Below, in pieces: positions 1 through 5,776 of a stretch of 6,876 nt of DNA (position 1 is the stretch's first letter; every line of letters begins with the position of its first letter). Source of the stretch: Desulfobacterales bacterium (lineage in GTDB: Bacteria > Desulfobacterota > Desulfobacteria > Desulfobacterales > Desulfobacteraceae); assembly GCA_022361135.1 (NCBI GenBank), contig JAKSBM010000484.1, positions 1-6,876 on the forward strand. The letters run 5' to 3'. The position numbers and the translations under genes were made by a program. A model generated the notes under the pieces. It saw only the letters and a list, made by a program, of their open reading frames with translations, had not been told where the DNA came from and did no database searches.

Positions 1-463
1 CACAGCCGTGCTCTTGCTCATCATCGGCATGGCCAATATTTTTGCATGGGTTTTGACCTCCGAACAAATCCCCACCCGCATTGCCCAGGCCATGCTGGCC
101 TTCACCGACAATCCCTTCATCATCCTGATGATCATCAATCTCTTTTTGATCTTCATCGGCATGTTCCTGGAAGGGGGCGCCGCCATCATCATCCTGGCCC
201 CGACCATGCTCTCCATCACCAATGCCCTGGGAATCAATCCCCTGCACTTTGGCCTGATCATGGTCCTCAACCTGGCCGTGGGCTTGCTTACCCCACCCCT
301 TGGGGTCTGTCTTTTTGTGGTTTGCGGGGTGACCAAAATCGACCTGGGGGTCATCATTCGATCGGTCATGCCCTTCCTGGCCGTCGAGATTGCCGTTCTA
401 CTCCTGGTGACCTATGCCCCGTCCGTTATTTTATTTATTCCTAAACTTTTGGGCTATCTGTAA
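1..463 (+). CDS. dctM: TRAP transporter large membrane subunit (DctM family), C-terminal part only
   Basis: This is the 3' end of a gene that begins before the window. The frame is open from base 2, giving 153 visible residues before the TAA at 461-463. DctM forms the 12-helix cation-coupled channel of tripartite ATP-independent periplasmic transporters, working with a small membrane subunit and a periplasmic binding protein that are not in view. The visible part is strongly hydrophobic, with about four or five membrane segments. It carries the family's typical C-terminal signatures: GMFLEGGAAIIILAP, the stretch GINPLHFGLIMVLNLAVGLL, then TPPLGVCLFVVCG, and a final helix around PFLAVEIAVLLL. 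The substrate is normally a carboxylate or other organic anion and is set by the missing binding protein. The oxidoreductase and aminotransferase genes downstream make an organic acid plausible. Family assignment is secure; the substrate is unknown. Confidence 0.93.
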   Translation, partial: TAVLLLIIGMANIFAWVLTSEQIPTRIAQAMLAFTDNPFIILMIINLFLIFIGMFLEGGAAIIILAPTMLSITNALGINPLHFGLIMVLNLAVGLLTPPLGVCLFVVCGVTKIDLGVIIRSVMPFLAVEIAVLLLVTYAPSVILFIPKLLGYL

Positions 464-513
464 GCCTAGCAACCGGCCCCTAGGAAAAACTAAAAAAAAA
501 GACCACCTTGGTA

Positions 514-550
514 CCCAATCCCCTTAATCCCCATGGAAAAGGGGATTGGG
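514..550. repeat. Perfect 12-bp inverted repeat (intergenic stem-loop)
   Basis: CCCAATCCCCTT at 514-525 is the exact reverse complement of AAGGGGATTGGG at 539-550, with a 13-base loop. It lies in the 137-bp gap between the TRAP permease stop and the aminotransferase start. No T-run follows it on the + strand, so it does not look like a standard intrinsic terminator in that direction. On the - strand a T-rich stretch (complement of the A-run at 492-500) lies about 13 bases past the stem, which is too far for a classical terminator. It could be an mRNA processing or stabilising hairpin that sets different expression of transporter and enzymes, a Rho-independent-like partial terminator, or an operator. 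I see no convincing promoter in this gap. Confidence 0.7.
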
Positions 551-600
551 ATTCCCCGGGTGCGTCAACACACATAATCTGCAACACCTGGGAAAAGAAA

Positions 601-1773
601 ATGATTTCCAAAAGCATTGAAGACTTAAGATACAGCGTTATTCGAGAAATGAGCGGACTGGCCCAGGGCCTGCCCGATGTGATCACCCTTGGCATTGGCG
701 AACCCGATTTCCACACCCCGGAAATGATCACCGAGGCCGCCTTTAAGGATGCCGCCGACGGCCACACCCACTACACCCACTCCCAGGGGGATGGGGAATT
801 GCTCAAGGGCCTCTCCGTCCACATCAAAAAAACCATGGGCATCGACCTGCCGCCACAACAGTTCCTGGTCACCCACGGAGGCATGGGCAGCCTGACCGCA
901 GCCTTCCGCACCCTCTTGGAACAGGGGGACGAAGTCCTGCTCCCTGAGCCCCATTTCCCGGATTACCTGGCCCATATCACCTTTGCGGGAGGCAGCCTCA
1001 ACCGGGTACCCACCCGATTCGAAGAGGGATTCATCCCCAGACCCGAGGCCCTGGAGGCCGCCATCACCGACAAGACCCGGATTCTGCTTCTCAACTCTCC
1101 CAACAACCCCACGGGTGCCGTCATCCCGGGTTCTGTTCTGGATGGGATTGCCAAGGTTGCCGTCAAACACGATCTTCTGGTCATCTCCGACGAAGTTTAC
1201 GATGCCCTGACCCATGGGGACGTCTGCCACGAATCCATTTACACCCGGCCTGGCATGGCCGAACGGACCCTGGTAATCAAATCATTTTCCAAAACCTATG
1301 CCATGACCGGCTGGCGCATCGGCTACTGCTTTGGGCCGGAATCCATCATCAAAAACATGCTCAAGGTGGTCAATTATTCCACGGCCTGTGCTTCGGCCGT
1401 GGGGCAGCGGGCCGCCCTGGCCGCCCTTGACCTGGATCCCCATGTCATCAATTCCATGAGAGACCGGTTTTCCGCCCGCCTGGACCTGGTCTGTGCCCGT
1501 CTGGAAAAGATGCAGGGCATCCAGGTCTCCCGGCCCAATGGAAGTTTTTATGTCTTTGCCAACATCGGCCCTGTACTTGAAAAAACCGGCATGGATTCCA
1601 GGGAATTTGCCATTGGCCTCATCCGGTCCAAACAGCTGGTGGTGGTGCCGGGCTATGCCTTTGGAGAAAAATGTGACCATTGCATCCGAATCGCCTGCAC
1701 CGTGGGCCGTGAAAAATTGGATCAGGCCATGGACAGACTCCAGGCCCACCTAACCGAACTCATGGCAGGTTAA
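601..1773 (+). CDS. Class I/II pyridoxal-phosphate aminotransferase
   Basis: A complete fold-type I aminotransferase of 390 residues, the usual length for the AspC-like group. It transfers an amino group between an amino acid and a 2-oxoacid in the cytoplasm. The core motifs are present: NSPNNPTG at 165-172 (Asn169 faces the cofactor ring), SDEVYD at 196-201 (Asp197 for the pyridine nitrogen, Tyr200), SFSKTY at 228-233 with Lys231 as the Schiff-base lysine, Arg239 in GWRIG for the phosphate, and Arg363 in CIRIA for the substrate carboxylate. I chose ATG 601 because the homologous region begins at about that point. The TTG at 508 would add 31 residues encoded by the intergenic hairpin. The Shine-Dalgarno is weak (GGGAAAAG just upstream). 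The gene ends 4 bases before the GlcD-like gene, so the two are surely co-transcribed. Substrate specificity (aspartate, alanine, aromatic or other) cannot be assigned. Confidence 0.95.
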   Translation: MISKSIEDLRYSVIREMSGLAQGLPDVITLGIGEPDFHTPEMITEAAFKDAADGHTHYTHSQGDGELLKGLSVHIKKTMGIDLPPQQFLVTHGGMGSLTAAFRTLLEQGDEVLLPEPHFPDYLAHITFAGGSLNRVPTRFEEGFIPRPEALEAAITDKTRILLLNSPNNPTGAVIPGSVLDGIAKVAVKHDLLVISDEVYDALTHGDVCHESIYTRPGMAERTLVIKSFSKTYAMTGWRIGYCFGPESIIKNMLKVVNYSTACASAVGQRAALAALDLDPHVINSMRDRFSARLDLVCARLEKMQGIQVSRPNGSFYVFANIGPVLEKTGMDSREFAIGLIRSKQLVVVPGYAFGEKCDHCIRIACTVGREKLDQAMDRLQAHLTELMAG

Positions 1774-1777
1774 AATA

Positions 1778-3160
1778 ATGACTCAACCCATTTCTCCCAG
1801 GCTCATATCGGAATTTGAAGCCATTGTGGGCACCCATCGGTGTCTCTTTGCACCTGAAGATTCCATTGCATACAGCTTTGACCTCTTTGCCCGTTGCCGA
1901 CCGGACTTGGTGCTCCTGCCCGAAACCAGCCAAGAGGTTTCCCGGATCATGGCCCTGGCACACGAAAATGCCATCCCGGTCACCCCGAGGGGGGCCGGGA
2001 CCAGCCTCACCGGAGGACCGGTTCCCGTGCAAGGGGGCATTGTCATGGCCATGACCCGCATGAACCAAATCCTGGAAATATCCCGGGATAACCGATTGGC
2101 CAGAGTCCAGGCCGGTGTGGTCACCGCCGACCTCCAGGCCGCGGTTCAAAAGAAAGGCCTCTTTTATCCCCCCAACCCGACTTCGGCTGACTATTGCACC
2201 ATTGGCGGAAACATGGGAACCAATGCGGGCGGGGCCTCCGGGGTGAAATACGGGGTCACCCGGGACTATGTCCTGGGCCTCACAGCCGTCCTGGCAGATG
2301 GTAGAATTTTAAAAACCGGGGGCCAATGCATCAAAAGTGTCACCGGTTTTGACTTCAAACATGCCCTCTGCGGCAGTGAGGGGCTTCTGGCTGTGATCAC
2401 CGAGGTCACCCTAAGGCTCATCCCCGCCCCCAGGGCCGTGGCCACCAGCCTGGCATATTTTTCGGACATCCCCGGGGCGGCCCGGGCCGTTGCCGCAATT
2501 ATCCAAGAGGGTTTGGTCCCCTCCACCATGGAACTCATGGACGACGGATTTCTCACCGCCGTCACCCAGGTCTACAGCCTGGTTTTCCCAAAGGGGGCCG
2601 GAGCGGCCCTTCTCATGGAATTGGACGGAGAACCCGAAACCCTGGAAAGCCAGACCCGACGCCTGGAAACCATATGCACGGACCACAACGCCATCCGGTT
2701 TGAGCAGGCCCGGGATGAGGCCCAGCGTCAAACCCTGTGGCAGGCCCGGCGGGGGGGCACCGCCGCCCTGGTCCGCAATGCCAAATTCCTCCAGACCCTG
2801 GATTTTTCCGTACCCGTGGCCGCCATGGCCCATGCCATCCAGGGAATCCAGAAAATCACGGAAACCCACGGCTTGAACATGGTCCTCATTGGCCATGCCG
2901 GGGATGGAAATCTCCACCCCATGTTCATCTATGACCCCGATGATTCCACCCAAAAGACAGCCTTTGAAACCGCGGAAAGGGAAATGTGCACCTTTATCCT
3001 GGAAATGGATGGAACCCTTTCCGGTGAACACGGCATTGGCCTGGAAAAGGCCGCCTTCCTTTCCCATGAATTGGGAGAAGTGGAAATGGATCTGGGGAGG
3101 AATCTGAAAAAATTGCTGGATCCCAAGGGCATTCTCAACCCGGGTAAATGCGGATTTTAG
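1778..3160 (+). CDS. glcD: GlcD-like FAD-binding 2-hydroxyacid dehydrogenase/oxidase subunit
   Basis: A 460-residue flavoprotein of the PCMH/vanillyl-alcohol-oxidase-like family that includes glycolate oxidase GlcD, D-lactate dehydrogenase and D-2-hydroxyglutarate dehydrogenase. These oxidise a 2-hydroxyacid to the 2-oxoacid using FAD. The FAD pyrophosphate loop RGAGTSLTGG is at 71-80, and the second FAD segment, PNPTSADYCTIGGNMGTNAGG, spans about 132-152. The C-terminal FAD-oxidase domain keeps GHAGDGNLH (372-380) and SGEHGIGLEKA (415-425). His373, His380 and Glu417 match the metal ligands, and His418 the catalytic His, of D-2-hydroxyglutarate dehydrogenase. It ends with the usual LDPKGILNPGK. 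The ATG is 4 bases after the aminotransferase stop, with AGG-type bases upstream. The Fe-S partner follows 14 bases after the stop. No GlcE gene is present, as in many two-subunit forms. Substrate could be glycolate, D-lactate or another D-2-hydroxyacid. Confidence 0.93.
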   Translation: MTQPISPRLISEFEAIVGTHRCLFAPEDSIAYSFDLFARCRPDLVLLPETSQEVSRIMALAHENAIPVTPRGAGTSLTGGPVPVQGGIVMAMTRMNQILEISRDNRLARVQAGVVTADLQAAVQKKGLFYPPNPTSADYCTIGGNMGTNAGGASGVKYGVTRDYVLGLTAVLADGRILKTGGQCIKSVTGFDFKHALCGSEGLLAVITEVTLRLIPAPRAVATSLAYFSDIPGAARAVAAIIQEGLVPSTMELMDDGFLTAVTQVYSLVFPKGAGAALLMELDGEPETLESQTRRLETICTDHNAIRFEQARDEAQRQTLWQARRGGTAALVRNAKFLQTLDFSVPVAAMAHAIQGIQKITETHGLNMVLIGHAGDGNLHPMFIYDPDDSTQKTAFETAEREMCTFILEMDGTLSGEHGIGLEKAAFLSHELGEVEMDLGRNLKKLLDPKGILNPGKCGF

Positions 3161-3168
3161 GGGAGGAG
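3161..3168 (+). promoter_or_regulatory. Strong ribosome binding site fixing the GlcF start
   Basis: GGGAGGAG immediately follows the TAG of the GlcD-like gene and sits 6 bases before ATG 3175. It decides the start in favour of 3175 over the in-frame ATG at 3148, which would overlap the upstream gene by 13 bases and has no such site. Confidence 0.85.
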
Positions 3169-3174
3169 ACCACC

Positions 3175-4458
3175 ATGATTGAGACCACCGCCCCACAATG
3201 CGAACGGTGCGGCCGCTGCCTGTCGGTCTGCCCCGTCTACCGGGAAGAACGCATGGAAACCCATTCGCCCCGGGGTCGGCTGGAGCTGATCCGGGCCGTG
3301 GCCCAGGGGGGAATTACTCCGGGGCAACGCCATGGAGATGCCATGTCGTCCTGCCTCCAATGTCTATCCTGCCACCAGGCCTGCCCCAAGGGCGTGGACG
3401 CACCGGCCCTAATCCGGGCGGAAAAGGCACGCATGACCCGGGAAGGGCCGAAAGGGAGCGGACACCTTGAAGCCGTGGGGCTGAAGCTGGCCCTGGACAA
3501 TCGATCCCGCCTGGCAGCCATGGTTAAGGTTGCCGGAGTCGGCCAAAGGGTCATGGGCTCCCATGCCCGCCACTTGCCCCTTTTTCTCCACCAATCCCTG
3601 GCCGGCAAACAAATTCCGAAAATGGCCACAAGGAACATCCACCGACAATTTCCCGGGGAGATTTCTTCTGGAGCCCCCAAGGAAAGTGGGGATCATTCTT
3701 CCAACGGCCCCACCGAGGTCCTTCTTTTCACGGGCTGCTTTTTCGGCTTTGTGAACACGGCACCGGCCAGGGCGGCAATCCAATTGCTTTCGGCCCGGGG
3801 AATTAAAGTACACCTTCCCAAAGCCCAGGCCTGCTGCGGCGCCCCTGCGGATCTTTCCGGCCATGGGGAAAGTCTGGCCCGGAGTGCCCGAAAAAACCTC
3901 GATCTTTTCGGTGCCATGGTCGGGGGAGACCCGGATCACCCCCTGCCCATCCTCACCCTCTGCGCCACCTGCGGAAATGCCCTGAAAAAAGAATATCCCA
4001 AACGATTCCCCGACTCGCCCATTGCCCAGGATCTGGGGTCCCGGGTCATGGACGTCTGTGACTTTTTTATGCAATTGCCCGGCTTTGCCCCCGGCCCCAT
4101 CCCCGTGGAAACCAGGGTCACCATCCACCGCCCCTGCCACCTCAACCGGGGCATGGGAACAGCTGAAGCGGTTGAACGCCTTTTGAACACGTTGCCCGGC
4201 CTGGAAATCCATTCCCTGGAACGACCGGACGATTGCTGCGGTGGAGGCGGCATCTGCGCACTGAAAAACCCGAAACTCTCCCAATCCCTGGGCCGAAAAA
4301 AGGCCGAGGACTGCATGGAAACAGGGGCGGAACAGGTTGCCGCCCCCTGCCCGGGCTGCATGCTTCAAATCCAGGACAGTCTCAATGCTCTAAGGGTTCC
4401 CATGAAAACCATCCACCCCCTTGAACTTCTGGCCCAGACCCATGGCTGGGGAATCTAA
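3175..4458 (+). CDS. glcF: GlcF-like (Fe-S)-binding electron-transfer subunit with two CCG domains
   Basis: A 427-residue iron-sulfur protein that would accept electrons from the GlcD-like flavoprotein and pass them to a membrane quinone or other acceptor. The N-terminus has two complete [4Fe-4S] ligand sets: Cys9, 12, 15, 19 (followed by Pro) and Cys60, 63, 66, 70 (followed by Pro). The rest holds two cysteine-rich CCG domains (PF02754-type, as in HdrB and GlcF). The first uses Cys188, Cys220-Cys221-Gly and Cys263/Cys266. The second uses Cys321 (in HRPCH), Cys354-Cys355-Gly and Cys392/Cys395. No ligand cysteine is missing, so the protein should be functional. The start at 3175 is supported by GGGAGGAG with 6-base spacing. 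The gene directly follows the GlcD-like gene and is separated by 30 bases from the WYL-GGDEF gene. The true partner acceptor is unknown. Confidence 0.93.
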   Translation: MIETTAPQCERCGRCLSVCPVYREERMETHSPRGRLELIRAVAQGGITPGQRHGDAMSSCLQCLSCHQACPKGVDAPALIRAEKARMTREGPKGSGHLEAVGLKLALDNRSRLAAMVKVAGVGQRVMGSHARHLPLFLHQSLAGKQIPKMATRNIHRQFPGEISSGAPKESGDHSSNGPTEVLLFTGCFFGFVNTAPARAAIQLLSARGIKVHLPKAQACCGAPADLSGHGESLARSARKNLDLFGAMVGGDPDHPLPILTLCATCGNALKKEYPKRFPDSPIAQDLGSRVMDVCDFFMQLPGFAPGPIPVETRVTIHRPCHLNRGMGTAEAVERLLNTLPGLEIHSLERPDDCCGGGGICALKNPKLSQSLGRKKAEDCMETGAEQVAAPCPGCMLQIQDSLNALRVPMKTIHPLELLAQTHGWGI

Positions 4459-4476
4459 TCCAATAATCAGACGTAA

Positions 4477-4482
4477 AAGGAG
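4477..4482 (+). promoter_or_regulatory. Ribosome binding site for the WYL-GGDEF gene
   Basis: AAGGAG lies 6 bases before ATG 4489. A near-consensus site at good spacing supports a genuine start here, and thus a protein that really begins without a helix-turn-helix domain. Confidence 0.85.
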
Positions 4483-4488
4483 ACATAT

Positions 4489-5748
4489 ATGGATCCCAAC
4501 ATCGCCCTGGTCTTGCAATTGGCCCGGAAACATATTTCCCACCTTTTGCCCCCGGGCCTCATGGAAGAAATGGAAGGGGAATTTGACGCAGCCGGTCAAT
4601 GTCTGGAAAGAATGCCGGAAAAGGGACAATGGTTGAACAAAATCGGCCAGGTGAACTGGGCCGAGACCTCCGGGGCCACCGATATTTGCCCGGGGCTTTT
4701 GGAACAGATCAAGGTCTGCCTTGAAAAGGAAATTGTATTTTCGGCCCATTACTCCGCAGTGGGATCAAAGCAGCCAAAACTCCATGAAATCCACCCCCTG
4801 GGCCTGGTCCATCTCAACCGGGTTCCCTATCTGGTCTGCTGTCTCAATGGTGGGGATAAAATTTTCCAGCTCCGCCTCCAACGGCTCCATTCCCCAAAAA
4901 TCATGGACAAGGCCATCAAAATTCCAGCCCGGTTTGACCTGGAAACCTATATCCGAAACGGGGGATTTAATTACCCCTTGGGGGACCAGGGCCCCATTGA
5001 GCTTCGCCTCTCTGTCCAGGGCCATGCCAAGGCCCATTTCCAAAATCACAAGTGCAGAAGGAATGGCCAAAATCCAACCCAGTCCGATGATGACATCATT
5101 ATCCTCGATGTTGAGGATTCCCACGAGCTGAGGAAATCCCTTTTAAGCTTTGGTCCGGAATTAAAGGTGTTGGAACCCCATGACTTGAGGGCGGCCATCC
5201 ATGGAGATGAAATCCGGGATCCCCTGACCGGAATGTTCAATCCCGGGGAATTCAGAACCCAGATGAAGATGCTCCTTGAAAATCCCATTAAACAAGGGGA
5301 TTCTGTTTGCCTGCTGTACATAGACTTTGACGATTTTAAATCCGTCAATGAAACATACAACCATGGGATTGGGAACCAGGCATTGAAATACTTTGCCGAA
5401 AAAATACGGGAAAGCATTCGAAAATCGGATTGGGCCTTTCGCTGCGGCGGGGATGAATTTGCCGTTCTTCTGCCCCGGACAACGCCCGGGGAAGCGGTGG
5501 AAACCGCCCATCGGATCTACGAAAAGATTACGGCATCCCCATTAAACGTGGCCGGAAAGGCAAAGCTCTTTATCAGCGCCAGTATCGGCATTGCGTCCAC
5601 GCCGCCCCTGGATCCATCCCGGCTCATTGACATGGCGGATGAATCCGCCAAAAAAGCAAAACAATTTAAGGGCAGCGGCCAGGCCCATGTTTACCATTCC
5701 CGGGAAAGCTGCAGCATCCCGTGTATAAAAAAAACGAACTCCAAATGA
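4489..5748 (+). CDS. WYL/WCX sensor domain fused to a GGDEF (diguanylate-cyclase-type) domain, no HTH
   Basis: A soluble 419-residue protein with no signal peptide or membrane segment. Residues 1-75 resemble the linker that follows the helix-turn-helix in WYL regulators (MDPNIALVLQLARKH, then LLPPGL). Residues about 75-140 look like a WYL domain: HPLGLVHLNRVPYLVCC with PYL at 113-115 in place of WYL, then RLQRL at 129-133. Residues about 145-237 match the WCX extension (FDLETYI, ELRKSLLSFG, VLEPHDLR). A GGDEF domain runs from DPLTG (244-248) to about 410. It has metal ligand Asp279, guanine-site Asn287, GGDEF at 320-324 and an intact RxxD inhibitory site (Arg311-Asp314) at the canonical distance. 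Oddities are Asn296 at the PleD Asp344 position, NE and NH instead of ND and GH, and a degenerate ALY motif. It probably makes a cyclic dinucleotide in response to a WYL ligand. WYL is read by eye from remembered family pattern; GGDEF is certain. Confidence 0.85.
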   Translation: MDPNIALVLQLARKHISHLLPPGLMEEMEGEFDAAGQCLERMPEKGQWLNKIGQVNWAETSGATDICPGLLEQIKVCLEKEIVFSAHYSAVGSKQPKLHEIHPLGLVHLNRVPYLVCCLNGGDKIFQLRLQRLHSPKIMDKAIKIPARFDLETYIRNGGFNYPLGDQGPIELRLSVQGHAKAHFQNHKCRRNGQNPTQSDDDIIILDVEDSHELRKSLLSFGPELKVLEPHDLRAAIHGDEIRDPLTGMFNPGEFRTQMKMLLENPIKQGDSVCLLYIDFDDFKSVNETYNHGIGNQALKYFAEKIRESIRKSDWAFRCGGDEFAVLLPRTTPGEAVETAHRIYEKITASPLNVAGKAKLFISASIGIASTPPLDPSRLIDMADESAKKAKQFKGSGQAHVYHSRESCSIPCIKKTNSK

Positions 5749-5776
5749 AAGACACCGAAAGTGAATGACACCGATT
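5745..5776 (+). repeat. 16-bp tandem duplication at the gene junction/start codon
   Basis: ATGAAAGACACCGA (5745-5758) and GTGAATGACACCGA (5761-5774) match at 12 of 14 positions and lie 16 bases apart. Each copy carries a possible start codon. The first ATG overlaps the WYL-GGDEF stop as ATGA but now opens only a 7-codon frame (MKDTESE) that ends at TGA 5766-5768. The second, GTG 5761, opens the nuclease-like gene. Because 16 is not a multiple of 3, the duplication has put the first ATG out of frame. The ancestral arrangement may have been a translationally coupled ATGA overlap. Confidence 0.7.

Noticed and set aside
551..580. Possible promoter elements before the aminotransferase (TAATCT at 575-580; a sigma-54-like GG/GC pair around 549-563).
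   Set aside because: The -35 region is poor for a sigma-70 promoter, and the GG-GC spacing is one base too long for sigma-54.
508..600. TTG 508 as the start of the aminotransferase, adding 31 residues.
   Set aside because: The extra segment is encoded by the intergenic inverted repeat and is unlike aminotransferase N-termini. ATG 601 gives the normal 390-residue length.
2411..4368. Long open frames on the - strand at 2411-3196 and 3409-4368.
   Set aside because: They lie fully opposite the GlcD- and GlcF-like genes, whose motifs are unmistakable, and encode Gly/His-rich sequences with no recognisable domain. They are by-products of GC-rich codon use.
5746..5748. In-frame TGA between the WYL-GGDEF and nuclease-like frames, as possible selenocysteine or readthrough giving one fusion protein.
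   Set aside because: The upstream protein already ends after a complete GGDEF domain, the residues around the TGA are a Lys-rich tail with no redox motif, and no SECIS-like hairpin was evident just after it.
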